Source of the DNA: FEN-1297 sp963843605
GTDB lineage: Bacteria > Bacteroidota > Ignavibacteria > Ignavibacteriales > Ignavibacteriaceae
Assembly (NCBI GenBank): GCA_963843605.1
Contig: CAWJLA010000004.1
Location: forward strand, 186,001 to 250,000
Length of the DNA: 64,000 nucleotides
Direction of reading: 5' to 3'
The translations under genes were made by a program, and so were the position numbers. Shown one piece after another: positions 27,188 through 36,163 of the stretch. The notes below the pieces were generated by a model. It ran no database searches and was not told the DNA's origin. It worked only from the letters and a program-made list of their open reading frames with translations. Each line of letters starts with the position of its first letter. Position 1 is the first letter of the stretch.

Positions 27188-27818
27188 TTACTTGGAATAA
27201 AGCTCAACTACCAATTGTTCGTTGGCATTTAGAGGAACGTCGGCTCTTTCCGGGAACCTGTAATGAAAGTGCCGGATAACGAAGCTTTATCAATTGATAA
27301 CCAAGAATATGTACTGTCTTTAACTTTTTTAAGTGAATTGTGAATCACGTCCAGTTTTTTACTGTGATCTTTGATCTTAACAACATCACCGGCAGCCAGT
27401 ATATAAGACGGAATATCAACGAGAGAATCGTTTACGATAATGTGCCTGTGTTTAATTAATTGCCTGGCTTGTTTTCTGGAAGAAGCAAATCCTAGTCTGT
27501 AAACTACATTATCCAGTCGGCTTTCCAAGAATCCTGACGAGGTTTTCGCCGGTAATACCTTTGGCTTTATTAGCTTTTTCAAAATAATTTCTGAATTGAG
27601 TTTCCAACAGGCCGTATAATTCTTTTAATCTTTTGTTTTTCTCTCAACTGAACGCCGTATTCAGAAACCTTTGCCCTTCTGGAATTTCCGTGCTGTCCGG
27701 GAGGGTAATTTCTTACTTCAATTGGACATTTTTCCGAATAGCACTTCTGTCCCTTTAAGAACAGTTTCTGTTTTTCTCTTCTGCATAATTTGCAAACTGA
27801 GTCTGTGTATCTTGCCAT
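27188..27818 (-). CDS. rpsD: 30S ribosomal protein S4 (four frameshifts)
   Basis: The S4 primary rRNA-binding protein is recognisable throughout: MARYTDSVCKLCRREKQKLFLKG and the zinc cysteines, then RLDNVVYRLGFASSRKQARQLIKHRHIIVN in the S4 domain. The reading frame is broken four times, each explained by one extra base: an A at 27620, a G at 27525, and two Gs at 27257 and 27250. Restoring them gives RLYGLLETQFRNYF, LVRILESRLDN and ITVPERADVPLNANEQLVVE, ending at the TAA at 27188-27190. S4 is essential, so sequence error is the likeliest cause. Confidence 0.88.
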
Positions 27819-27843
27819 TTAAATAACTCTCCGATAAATAAAA

Positions 27844-28232
27844 TTATACTCTTCTTTTCTTAGGCGGCCTGCAGCCGTTGTGCGGAATGGGTGTAACGTC
27901 TTTGATCGAACTAACATCCAGACCGGCGGTATTTAAAGCTCTGATGGCGGCTTCTCTGCCCGAGCCAGGTCCTTTAACAAAGACATCAACTCTTCTTAAA
28001 CCCAGATCATATGCTTCTTTAGCCGCAGCCTCAGCAGAGACCTGAGCAGCAAACGGGAGTATTTTTTCTGGATCCTTTAAAGCCGTTCTTGCCGGCCGAA
28101 GACCAAGAAATTGTGTTGCCGTAAATGTCCGTTAATCGTAACGATAACGTTATTAAATGTAGCTTTAATATGAGCAACACCGTTGGCATCTACATGGGTT
28201 TTCTTTTTTGTTTTTTTTACAGCTTTAGCCAA
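27844..28232 (-). CDS. rpsK: 30S ribosomal protein S11 (two frameshifts)
   Basis: S11 is complete once two extra bases are removed: a G near 28129 (restores TINDIYGNTISWSSAGKNGF) and a C near 28056 (restores NTPFAAQVSAEAAA). The C-terminal half VFVKGPGSGREAAIRAL and HNGCRPPKKRRV is intact. The start is TTG at 28232 with a strong GGAGG seven bases upstream; no ATG is available. It lies in the standard rpsM-rpsK-rpsD-rpoA order. Confidence 0.87.
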
Positions 28233-28258
28233 ATCTTAAACCTCCAAGTTATCTAATA

Positions 28259-28643
28259 TTATTTCTTAGACGGTGCTTTCTTCTTGCCGGCAACTGTTTT
28301 TCTCTTGCCTTTACTGGTTCTGGAATTGGTACGTGTTCTCTGCCCTCTTGCCGGAAGACTTTTTCTGTGTCTTAAGCCGCGGTAAGAGCCAATGTCCATC
28401 AATCGTTTAATATTCTGCTGAACTTCAGACCGAAGCGCTCCTTCAACTTTATAATCCGAAGTAAGTATAGCTCTTATTTCGGCTACTTCTTCGTCGGTAA
28501 GATCGGCCACTTTTTTATCCGGGATCTACTTTCGATTTCACTAGAACCTCCGACGCTACTGTTGGACCGACTCCGAAAATATACTGAAGACCGAATAACA
28601 CTTTTTTGTTTTTTGGTAAATCAACACCTGCTATACGAGCCAA
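28259..28643 (-). CDS. rpsM: 30S ribosomal protein S13 (one frameshift)
   Basis: The N terminus ARIAGVDLPKNKKVLFGLQ starts at a TTG (28643) preceded by AAGGAG. The frame breaks at 28519-28523, where GATCCCGGAT should read GATCCGGAT, restoring VDPDKKVADLTDEEVAEIR. The C terminus is normal, with SYRGLRHRKSLPARGQRTRTNSRTSKG-like basic tail contacting the ribosome head. S13 bridges the subunits and contacts P-site tRNA. Confidence 0.88.
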
Positions 28644-28666
28644 TTATCTTCTCCTTAAATTATATT

Positions 28667-28780
28667 TTAACCTTGACGCTGCTTATGCTTCGGGTTTTTG
28701 CAAATAACTCTTACAACGCCTTTACGTTTGATTACTTTACAATTATCGCAAATTTTCTTAACTGATGCTCTAACTTTCAT
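28667..28780 (-). CDS. rpmJ: 50S ribosomal protein L36
   Basis: A 37-residue intact L36: MKVRASVKKICDNCKVIK then RKGVVRVICKNPKHKQRQG, with the C-C-C-H zinc ribbon present. It sits between infA and rpsM as in most bacteria. Confidence 0.93.
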   Translation of the reverse strand: MKVRASVKKICDNCKVIKRKGVVRVICKNPKHKQRQG

Positions 28781-28792
28781 TTTTAAGCTCCG

Positions 28793-29011
28793 CTATTTAT
28801 ATCTATAAGTAATTCTGCCTTTTGTTAAATCATACGGAGATAGCTCGATTGATACTTTATCTCCGACTAATATTTTAATAAAATGCATTCTCATCTTGCC
28901 CGATATATGGGCCAGAATTTCGTGCCCGTTATCAAGTTTTACTTTGAAATGTGCATTGGGCAAGGTTTCTGTAACTACTCCGTCTACTTTTATTGGTCCT
29001 TGTTTAGACAT
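28793..29011 (-). CDS. infA: Translation initiation factor IF-1
   Basis: A 72-residue OB-fold protein: MSKQGPIKVDGVVTETLPNA at the N terminus, followed by VKLDNGHEILAHISGKMR and ISYRYK-like ending ITYRYK. Its ATG overlaps the map stop by one base (TAATG), pointing to translational coupling. IF-1 occupies the 30S A site during initiation. Confidence 0.95.
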   Translation of the reverse strand: MSKQGPIKVDGVVTETLPNAHFKVKLDNGHEILAHISGKMRMHFIKILVGDKVSIELSPYDLTKGRITYRYK

Positions 29012-29776
29012 TAACAAACCGTTAATATTTCTGGTTTACTGTCAGTAATTAAAATAGTATGCTCAAAATGCGCCGAAGGCATACCGTCCATTGTAACTAC
29101 AGTCCAACCGTCAGAATTAGTTTTAACGTGATATCTTCCCAAGTTAACCATCGGTTCAATCGCAATTGTCATTCCGTTTCTAAGCTTTACACCGGTTCCG
29201 GCTTTTCCATAATTAGGTACGGAAGGTTCTTCGTGTAAATATTTTCCTACTCCGTGCCCGCATAAATCTCTTACAACCGAAAACCCGTTTGCCTCAACAT
29301 AATTCCTGAACTGCGGCGGAAATATCGTGGACTCTGTTATCTGCCAAAGCCTGTTCAATACCGAGATAAAGCGATTTTTCAGTAACATCCATTAATTTCT
29401 GCTTTTCCTCGGAAATATCTCCGACGGCGACCGAAAGCGCGGCATCGCCGAAGTAACCGTTCTTCAGAACGCCTACATCGAGAGAAATAATTTCACCTTC
29501 TTTAAGAACACGATGCCCGGGTATACCGTGCACCACTTCTTCATCTACCGACGAACAAATTGCAGCGGGAAAATCGACCGATGAACCGCCCTGGGAATAT
29601 CCCTTGAAAGCGGCTTTTGCGTTATTACTTAGTATATAATCTTCTGCAATCTGATCAATTTCTTTTGTTGTAATACCGGGTTTTACATTTCTCTTCATCA
29701 ACTGAAGACTTTCGGCTACAATCTTACAACTCTCACGAATAAAATCTATATCTTTTTTTGTTTTTATATAAATCAC
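29011..29776 (-). CDS. map: Methionine aminopeptidase, type I (one frameshift)
   Basis: The N-terminal two thirds contain the metal ligands in ISLDVGVLKNGYFGDAALS; the C-terminal third has the third and fourth ligands in GHGVGKYLHEEPSVPNYG and IAIEPMVNLG. The frame changes at 29305-29306, where CAGGAATTAT should read CAGAATTAT to give AVQNYVEANGFSVV. One extra G explains it. The enzyme removes the initiator methionine from nascent proteins. It is located between secY and infA as usual. Confidence 0.9.
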
Positions 29777-29786
29777 AATTTAACTT

Positions 29787-31121
29787 CTATTTTCTGGCTT
29801 TAGTTTTACCGGTCTTCATAAAGCCGTCGTAGTGCCTCATCAGCAAATGCGATTCCACTTGCTGCAGTGTATCCAGTGCAACACCAACAATAATTAAAAG
29901 ACTCGTTCCTCCGAAAAATTGGGCAAATCTTCCCGAAACACCCCAGCCGGAAACAAAAGCCGGCAATATTGCAACTATTGCAAGAAAGAACGATCCAGGT
30001 AATGTTATCTTAGTTAAAATATTGTCAATAAATTCAGACGTCTGCTTTCCCGGTCTTATTCCCGGAATAAACCCGCCCTGCTTCTTCATATTATCGGCAA
30101 CGTCTTTCGGATTGAAGGCAATTGCTGTATAAAAATATGTGAAGAAGATGATCATTACTGCATAAACAAATGAATAAACCGGTGATGTATAAATGAAATA
30201 CTGGGACAAATTTTGTAAAAATTCGTTGTTGGGGAAGAACGATAATACAGTATTCGGAATAAACATAATCGCCTGCGCAAAGATGATTGGCATTACTCCG
30301 GCAGTATTAACGCTCAGCGGAATATATTGTGTTACTCCGCCGTATACTTTTCTTCCCACAACTCTTTTTGCGTATTGTACCGGTATTCTTCTTGTACCTT
30401 CCGTAACCAGCACTACACCGGCAATAATAAATACCATTAAGGTTAAAATTAAAATTTCAATAACAAGACTTCTTGTTCCTTCGTTGATCATCCGGAATTC
30501 ATCGAGTACCGCAAAGGGAAATCTGTCAATGATACCGATAAAAATGATAAGAGAGATACCGTTTCCTATTCCTTTATCAGTAATCTGTTCACCAAGCCAC
30601 ATCATAAAAATAGTACCCGCGGTAAGAATCAGTACCGTGGAGATCGTCCATGAAAAACCTTGTATAGGAGCAGGAACAATAGGCATTCCCTGAACATTGA
30701 TACTTATCAATCTGATTGTTACGCCCCAAGCCTGCAGAGCTGAAATTAGCACTGTTCCGTATCTTGTGAGCTGAGTAATTTTTTTCCTTCCGTCTTCGCC
30801 TTCCTGCTGAAGTTTCTGGAAATAAGGAACAACAGCTCCCAGAAGCTGGATGATAATGGAAGCAGAGATGTATGGCATGATACCTAAAGCAAATATAGCC
30901 GCATTCTTAAAGGCTCCTCCAACAAAGAGGTCGTATAAGCCGAATAAGGTATCAGAGCTTTGATTTCTGGTACTTTCTGCCAGAAGAGCAGAATCTATGC
31001 CGGGCAGTGTAACGTGTGCCCCGATTCTAACAATAACAAGCAACGCCAAGGTATATATTATCCTTTGACGAAGCTCGTGTATCTTAAATATATTTCTGAA
31101 GGTATCTGTAATTTTTGACAT
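29787..31121 (-). CDS. secY: Protein translocase subunit SecY
   Basis: A 444-residue, ten-helix membrane protein with the plug region and RIGAHVTLPGID near the N terminus, QLTRYGTVLISALQAWG, and the cytoplasmic loops with RRIPVQYAKRVVGRK and PGIRPGKQTSEFID. It forms the SecYEG translocon; secE lies elsewhere in the window. It is fully intact despite its frameshifted neighbours. Confidence 0.96.
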   Translation of the reverse strand: MSKITDTFRNIFKIHELRQRIIYTLALLVIVRIGAHVTLPGIDSALLAESTRNQSSDTLFGLYDLFVGGAFKNAAIFALGIMPYISASIIIQLLGAVVPYFQKLQQEGEDGRKKITQLTRYGTVLISALQAWGVTIRLISINVQGMPIVPAPIQGFSWTISTVLILTAGTIFMMWLGEQITDKGIGNGISLIIFIGIIDRFPFAVLDEFRMINEGTRSLVIEILILTLMVFIIAGVVLVTEGTRRIPVQYAKRVVGRKVYGGVTQYIPLSVNTAGVMPIIFAQAIMFIPNTVLSFFPNNEFLQNLSQYFIYTSPVYSFVYAVMIIFFTYFYTAIAFNPKDVADNMKKQGGFIPGIRPGKQTSEFIDNILTKITLPGSFFLAIVAILPAFVSGWGVSGRFAQFFGGTSLLIIVGVALDTLQQVESHLLMRHYDGFMKTGKTKARK

Positions 31122-31131
31122 TTAATTCCAA

Positions 31132-31589
31132 TTAAATCTTTTCGATTTTACCGCCCGCAGCTTCAATTTTTTCTTTTGCTGCCTGACTGAATGCATTTAC
31201 TTGAATATTTAATTTTGCTTTTAATTCTCCATTGCCCAAAAGCTTAACCGGATCTTTAACGTTATTTATTAAACCATGTTTTTTAAGGAAATCCAAATTA
31301 ATTGTTGTTTCCTTAATTTTCTTTCGGAAATAAGCTTCTGTAAAGAATCCAGATTAACTACCTGGTAATAAACTTTGAACTTATTGGTAAAACCGAATTT
31401 CGGTATTCTCCTCTGCAATGGCATCTGTCCGCCTTCGAACCAGCTTTTATGCTTGGAACCGGAACGTGATAATTGTCCGTTCATACCTTTTGTAGCCGTT
31501 CCGCCGTGACCTGAACCTTCACCTCTGCCAATTCTTTTCGGATTTTTTTTTGAACCTTTGGCATATTTTAAATTGCTTAAGATATCCAT
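31132..31589 (-). CDS. rplO: 50S ribosomal protein L15 (one frameshift)
   Basis: The conserved first half, LKYAKGSKKNPKRIGRGEGSGHGGTATKG and FEGGQMPLQRRIPKFGF, is intact. After LQKLISER the frame slips; one missing A in the run at 31317-31321 restores KIKETTINLDFLKKHGLIN and the C-terminal LLGNGELKAKLNIQVNAFSQAAKEKIEAAGG, ending at 31132. Unlike most breaks in this block this is a deletion. Confidence 0.88.
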
Positions 31590-31600
31590 TATAAACCTTA

Positions 31601-31786
31601 TTATTTCTTAATTTCTTCTACTTTAACAAGATGCGTAACTTTTCTAATCATTCCGCGTATCTGAGGAGTATCGTTATGAACTACCTCCCAGTTAGGCCTT
31701 CCCAAACCCAAAGCCTCAATCGTCCTTTTTTGATCTTTTGGTCTGTCAATTATGCTTCTAACTTGTGTAACTTTTAATTTACACAT
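31601..31786 (-). CDS. rpmD: 50S ribosomal protein L30
   Basis: An intact 61-residue L30 with VTQVRSIIDRPKDQKRTIEALGLGRPN and MIRKVTHLVKVEEI. It sits between rpsE and rplO with short gaps. Confidence 0.94.
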   Translation of the reverse strand: MCKLKVTQVRSIIDRPKDQKRTIEALGLGRPNWEVVHNDTPQIRGMIRKVTHLVKVEEIKK

Positions 31787-31797
31787 AAAATCCTCAA

Positions 31798-32305
31798 TTA
31801 AGCGCTGAATAATTCACTTACTGTCATTCCTCTTTTCTTGGCCATCTTTTTCGCATCAGGCAGATTTAATAGGCCGTTAAGAGTTGCTTTTACTTGGTTG
31901 TGCGGGTTGCTAGACCCCAAAGATTTTGTAAGAATATCCTGAACACCGGCTGCTTCGAGAACTGCCCGAACGCCGCCGCCGGCTATCAACCCGGTTCCCG
32001 GTGAAGCAGGTTTCAACAGTACTCTGCCGGCTCCGAACTTTCCGATGACGTCATGGGCAATTGTTCCTTTAATAATCGACACGTTTACAAGATTTTTTTT
32101 CGCGTCGTCAATTCCTTTGGAGATCGCATCGGTAACTTCATTTGCTTTTCCGAGCCCAACTCCCACAACTCCTTCGCCGTTGCCGACAACCACAATGGCA
32201 TTAAAGCTGAAACGGCGTCCGCCTTTTACAACTTTTGCAACTCTGTTGATGTGAACGACTTTTTCTTTAAGTCCTTCCGATTTCGTTTGACTTTACATTT
32301 TTCAA
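31798..32305 (-). CDS. rpsE: 30S ribosomal protein S5 (one frameshift)
   Basis: The S5 core is clear: AKVVKGGRRFSFNAIVVVGNGEGVVGVGLGKA and PASPGTGLIAGGGVRAVLEAAG. The first 11 codons are in a different frame; one extra base near 32272-32274 (AGGACTTAAA) separates EIGR from LKEKVVHINRVAK. The start is most likely TTG at 32305 with GGAG seven bases upstream, since the nearby ATG is immediately followed by a stop. It follows the tRNA-Gln/terminator insertion, so how it is transcribed is an open question. Confidence 0.88.
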
Positions 32306-32360
32306 TTGTATCTCCGAGAACTTATCTTTATATTAATTTACTTATTCCAATTTTTAATTT

Positions 32361-32393
32361 AAAAAACCGGACAGCTCACGTTTTCGCTGCCGG
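32361..32393 (-). terminator. Intrinsic terminator overlapping the tRNA-Gln 3' end
   Basis: On the minus strand CCGGCAGC, loop of ten, GCTG-T-CCGG (one bulged T), then TTTTTT. The left arm is the acceptor end of tRNA-Gln. It would stop transcription between rplR and rpsE. Confidence 0.65.
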
Positions 32394-32457
32394 GAGAGGA
32401 TTCGAACCTCTACAGACGCCTCCAAAGGGCGTAGTCCTGCCATTAGACGACCCGGCA
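32387..32457 (-). tRNA. tRNA-Gln (anticodon TTG)
   Basis: A full cloverleaf: acceptor TGCCGGG/CCCGGCA with discriminator G, D arm with AATGGCAGG, anticodon stem ACGCC/GGCGT with loop CTTTGGA (anticodon TTG), and T arm around GGTTCGAATCC. The CCA end is not encoded. It is embedded in the spc ribosomal protein operon between rplR and rpsE, on the same strand, flanked by AT-rich low-complexity spacers of about 80 bp. Confidence 0.95.
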
Positions 32458-32538
32458 AGAGTAGAACAATTAAAAATTAAAAAAGGAAAATTAAAAATTT
32501 AAAACTTGTTTTAATAATCTATTAATTTTCAATTGTCG

Positions 32539-32904
32539 TCAGAATTTCAATCCTCCCTCTCGGGCACCTTCGGCAATAGCTTGAATTCTTCCGTGATATC
32601 TATAGCCGTTTCTGTCAAAAACTACTGTCGTAATCTTTTGCTCCAAAGCTTTCTTTGCAACTAAATTACCTACAAGTTTACCTTTTGCAACTTTACTTTT
32701 AGTGTTCTTCAGATCTTCAGTTAATTCCTTAGATTTTGAAGAAGCTGCCACCAGGGTTTTTCCCGTTGCGTCATCAATTATCTGAGCATAAATATTGTTT
32801 AAGCTCCTGTAAACGGATAAGCGCGGTGTTTCGGTAGAACCCGAAATCTTTTTTCTGATTTTTTGTTTTGAACGAAGCCTTGAATTATAATTTTTCTTGA
32901 TCAT
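32539..32904 (-). CDS. rplR: 50S ribosomal protein L18
   Basis: An intact 121-residue L18 with KKISGSTETPRLSVYRSLNNIYAQIIDD and VVFDRNGYRYHGRIQAIAEGAREGGLKF, the 5S rRNA-binding domain. It is followed by the inserted tRNA-Gln gene instead of directly by rpsE. Confidence 0.95.
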   Translation of the reverse strand: MIKKNYNSRLRSKQKIRKKISGSTETPRLSVYRSLNNIYAQIIDDATGKTLVAASSKSKELTEDLKNTKSKVAKGKLVGNLVAKKALEQKITTVVFDRNGYRYHGRIQAIAEGAREGGLKF

Positions 32905-32928
32905 TTTTTAATTAATCTCCACTAAAAA

Positions 32929-33469
32929 TTATTTACCAGCTGTTTTACCGGCTTTTCTTTAAATTTGTTCGTCAGAGTATTTAATACCCTTACCTTTATA
33001 TGGCTCCGGCTGTCTTATTGATCGAATTTTAGCTGCAACCAAACCGACAAGCTGTTTATCGATTCCGGAAATTATAATCTGGGTTTGAGTAGGCGTCTGA
33101 AGTGCTATTCCGTCCGGCGGCATAAAGTATATCGGATGCGAATAACCTATATTCAATAAGAGATTTTTTCCTTTTAGCTCTGCTCTGTAACCAACGCCGA
33201 CTATATCGAGAGTTTTCTGATAAGCACCGGTTACCCCAGTAACCATATTCTGTATAAGAGCTCTCGTTAAACCGTGAAGAGCCTTGTTTTCTTTTGAATC
33301 GTCCGGCCTTGTGACTATAATTTCATTGTCTTTAATGGCTATTTTTATATTCGGATGAAATTCATTCTGAAGTTCACCCTTTGGTCCTTTTACGTTAATG
33401 CTTTGACCGCTTTGTGCGACATTAACACCAGAAGGTAATTACAATAGGTTTTTTACCGATTCGTGACAC
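32929..33469 (-). CDS. rplF: 50S ribosomal protein L6 (one frameshift and one in-frame stop)
   Basis: Start is GTG at 33469 with GGAG upstream (SRIGKKPIVI). An extra A near 33436 breaks the frame before PSGVNVAQSGQ; the middle, GLTRALIQNMVTGVTGAYQKTLDIVGVGYRAEL, is normal. A TAA at 32959-32961 interrupts the conserved C terminus: DEQI-stop-RKAGKTAGK-TAA, where IKRKAGK would be expected. The nine codons after the stop are still clearly L6. This needs either an A-to-T change or a paired insertion and deletion. Confidence 0.86.
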
Positions 33470-33531
33470 TTTTCAAACTCCGTTTAATTTTACTCTTTGA
33501 AATCACCGCTTAATGCGGGATCAAAGATATG

Positions 33532-33929
33532 TTACCAGATATAACAAACTACTTCACCGCCGAGGGAATCATTTCTTGCTTCTTTGTCTGTCAATAAACC
33601 TTTTGAGGTTGAAATAACTGCGATTCCCAATCCGTTCAATACTCTGCGGTAATTCGCCTGAGCCTTTATAAACACTAAGACCCGGTGTACTGATTCTTTT
33701 TAAACCGTTTATAGCAGGAGTGCCGTTAGTATACTTTAAGTTGAATCTTAAGAACATTTTGTTTATTGTCATCAATAACAGAAAAATCCTCAATAAATTT
33801 TTGCTTCTTTAAGATCTCGGCCAAATTTTTCTTCATATTCGATGAAGGTATTTCCACTCTGGGCTTTTTAGCTTTTGAAGCATTTCTAATTCTAGTTAGA
33901 AAATCTGAAATCGGATCTGTAACAGGCAT
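33532..33929 (-). CDS. rpsH: 30S ribosomal protein S8 (two frameshifts)
   Basis: MPVTDPISDFLTRIRNASKAKKPRVEIPSS is intact. An extra A at 33734-33736 separates it from QLKYTNGTPAINGLKRISTPGL, and an inserted A at 33645 (CCGCAGAGT for CCGCGAGT) separates that from RVLNGLGIAVISTSKGLLTDKEA and the conserved GGEVVCYIW end. S8 binds 16S rRNA and regulates the spc operon in E. coli. Confidence 0.88.
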
Positions 33930-33942
33930 ATATCTTCTCCTT

Positions 33943-34213
33943 TTACCAACTTGACTTTTTTAATCCGGGGATTTCGCCCTTCAAGGCCATTTCCCTTAAT
34001 ACCAAACGCGAAACTACCGAACTTTCGGTAGTAAGATCTGGCCCTACCAGTAAACATGCACCGGTTATGTAACCTTACCGGTGAAGAATTTTTAGGCAAC
34101 TTTTGAAGAGCATCATAATCGCCTTTTTCTTTCAATTCTTTTCTAAGCTTTGAATATTTTTCTACAAGCTTCTCTCTTTTTGCTTCTCTAGCTATTAAAC
34201 TTTTACGAGCCAT
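33943..34213 (-). CDS. rpsN: 30S ribosomal protein S14 (one frameshift)
   Basis: The long, zinc-free S14 form: MARKSLIAREAKREKLVEKY, then SSPVRLHNRCMFTGRARSYYRKFG. An inserted base at 34015 breaks the frame; removing it gives VSRLVLREMALKGEIPGLKKSSW, the universal C terminus, ending at 33943. Its start overlaps the rplE stop by 11 bp. Confidence 0.88.
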
Positions 34214-34883
34214 TAATTCTCCTGTTTACGCTTGTTTTAATTTCTTTTTTTCTAAATGGGAAGCCGAACGACTGAAGCAGTTCATAAGCTTCGTTATCTG
34301 TTTCAGCTGTTGTTACAAATGTAATATCCATTCCGAAAACTTTGGTGATCTTATCAACATTTATTTCCGGGAATATAATTTGCTCTTTTATACCCAGAGT
34401 GTAGTTCCCTCTTCCGTCGAACGATTTATCCGAAAGGCCTCTGAAATCTCTTACACGCGGAAGCGCAATATTTATAAGTCTGTCCATAAACTCGAACATT
34501 ATTTCGCGTCTCAATGTAACTATCGCGCCGATGTTTACGCCTTCTCGTAATTTGAAATTAGAAATCGCCTTTTTAGCTTTTCTAATGCTCGCCTTTTGGC
34601 CTGTAATTGTTTCGAGATCTTTTACGGCTTCTTCCAGAATTTTTTGATCAGAAACAGCCGCTCCCACACCCATATTAACAACAATTTTAACGAGCTTTGG
34701 TACCTGCATAATACTTTTATAACCAAACTTTTTGCTGAGCGCAGGAACTATCTCGGATTTATATACATTTCCGAGTCTGCTGTTTATCTTTATTTCTTTT
34801 TCAGGAGCCGCCTTGGCAGCTTCTTTTTTTGCTCCCTTAGGTTGCTTTTCGGTACTATCTTTTTTTGTTTTCTTTTCTGCCAT
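34203..34883 (-). CDS. rplE: 50S ribosomal protein L5
   Basis: An intact L5 core (residues 40-226: VPALSKKFGYKSIMQVPKLVKIVVNMGVG, RVRDFRGLSDKSFDGRGNYTLGIKEQIIFPEI) with an N-terminal extension of about 38 residues rich in Lys, Glu and Ala. The total of 226 residues exceeds the usual 180. The extension may contact rRNA or be a lineage feature. It is one of the clean genes in the frameshift-rich region. Confidence 0.95.
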   Translation of the reverse strand: MAEKKTKKDSTEKQPKGAKKEAAKAAPEKEIKINSRLGNVYKSEIVPALSKKFGYKSIMQVPKLVKIVVNMGVGAAVSDQKILEEAVKDLETITGQKASIRKAKKAISNFKLREGVNIGAIVTLRREIMFEFMDRLINIALPRVRDFRGLSDKSFDGRGNYTLGIKEQIIFPEINVDKITKVFGMDITFVTTAETDNEAYELLQSFGFPFRKKEIKTSVNRRINGS

Positions 34884-34914
34884 TATTCAATTAAACCTTG
34901 AGTAAATTTAGTTG

Positions 34915-35240
34915 TTAAATCATCTCGCCGCTTGTTCTGCTGACACGGACTCTCTTTTTCTTACCGGTTTTATCGTCAAGAATAATCTGTGAGCCGAGCC
35001 TTGCCGGTTCATTGTTGTTTGGATCAATAAGCATTACGTTTGAAACATGAATAGGAGATTCTTTTTCAATTATCCCGCCTTGAGGATTACTTCTGGCTGG
35101 GTTTTGTATGTCTTTTCCTTAGATTGATCCCTTCAACAATAACTCTGGATTCCTTACGGAAAACCTTTAATACTTTTACCGGTTTTGCCTTTGTCGTTAC
35201 CGGATATAACCATTACATTATCATTTTTTCTGATTTTCAT
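34915..35240 (-). CDS. rplX: 50S ribosomal protein L24 (two frameshifts)
   Basis: MKIRKNDNVMVISGNDKGKTGK is the KOW-domain start. An extra A in the run at 35174-35177 breaks the frame before VLKVFRKESRVIVEGINLRKRHTKP, and an extra base near 35089-35092 before NPQGGIIEKESPIHVSNVML. The C terminus GKKKRVRVSRTSGEMI is intact. L24 initiates 50S assembly. Confidence 0.87.
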
Positions 35241-35255
35241 TTCAATCCCAAATCT

Positions 35256-35624
35256 TTATAAAACTTCAGGTGCTAAAGAAACAATTTTCATAAACTGTTT
35301 TTCTCTTAATTCTCTTGCTACCGGACCAAAAATACGAGTTCCTTTCGGTTCGTTCTGATTATTTATCAGAACAGCCGCATTTTCGTCGAATCTGATATAA
35401 GAACCGTCTTTTCTTCTAACTTCTTTTTTAGTTCTAACAATAACCGCTCTGGAAACTTCACCTTTTTTAACTGTGCCGTTGGGAATTGCAGATTTAACAG
35501 CTACAACAATCAAATCGCCAACACTGGCATATTGTCTGCCGCTTCCGCCAAGTACTCGGATGCATCTTACTTTTTTTGCGCCGGAATTATCGGCGACTAC
35601 TAAATTCGTTTCTTCTTGAATCAT
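35256..35624 (-). CDS. rplN: 50S ribosomal protein L14
   Basis: An intact 122-residue L14: MIQEETNLVVADNSGAKKVRCIRVLGG, VAVKSAIPNGTVKKGEVSRAVIVRT, ending ARELREKQFMKIVSLAPEVL. Normal length and position between rpsQ and rplX. Confidence 0.96.
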   Translation of the reverse strand: MIQEETNLVVADNSGAKKVRCIRVLGGSGRQYASVGDLIVVAVKSAIPNGTVKKGEVSRAVIVRTKKEVRRKDGSYIRFDENAAVLINNQNEPKGTRIFGPVARELREKQFMKIVSLAPEVL

Positions 35625-35646
35625 TTTAGCACTACTCCTTGCTTTA

Positions 35647-35904
35647 CTACTTGGCTTTTTCTACAATTTCTACTAAACGCCATCTTTTTTTTGAACTCAA
35701 AGGACGTGTTTCCATAATTTTTACTTTATCACCAATGCTGCATTCATTTTTTTCATCGTGAGCCATCAACTTTGTGGTTTTCTTAAAATATTTTTTATAA
35801 ATCGGATGAGGAACTCTTCTTTCGATAGCAACGGTAATGGTTTTTTCCATTTTATTGCTTACAACTACACCGATTCTGGTTTTTCTTAATGCACGTTGTT
35901 CCAT
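35647..35904 (-). CDS. rpsQ: 30S ribosomal protein S17
   Basis: An intact 85-residue S17 with KTRIGVVVSNKMEKTITVAIERRV and the IMETRPLSSKKRWRLVEIVEKA end. It begins 2 bp after the reconstructed rpmC stop. Confidence 0.95.
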   Translation of the reverse strand: MEQRALRKTRIGVVVSNKMEKTITVAIERRVPHPIYKKYFKKTTKLMAHDEKNECSIGDKVKIMETRPLSSKKRWRLVEIVEKAK

Positions 35905-35906
35905 AT

Positions 35907-36144
35907 TTAAGCATTAACTCCTTCTTTATTATCTTTTGCGGCGAGCTGTTTTTCTGCCAGCTTCTCTCTCTTTTAGAATTGTTTTCATCCTTGCAATATC
36001 TTTTTGACCAGTTTTCATTTAGCAGTATTAGTTAAGCTGTTTAAGCTGGTGTGTAAAACGTAAATCGATTAGATTTTTTTCTTCTTCTTCAATCTGTTTT
36101 AGCAGCTCTTCGTCTTTCATTTCTCTTATTTCATGAATTTTCAT
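35907..36144 (-). CDS. rpmC: 50S ribosomal protein L29 (three frameshifts)
   Basis: MKIHEIREMKDEELLKQIEEEEKNLIDLRFTHQLKQL is readable. Then an extra A (36032), a missing A (36018-36020) and a further net +1 shift within the GAGAGAG tract (35963-35974) interrupt the rest: TNTAKMKTGQKDIARMKTIL and EKLAEKQLAAKDNKEGVNA. This is the most damaged small gene of the block; only about 75 codons carry three breaks. Confidence 0.82.
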
Positions 36145-36163
36145 TCTTACACAAACCTTTTAA

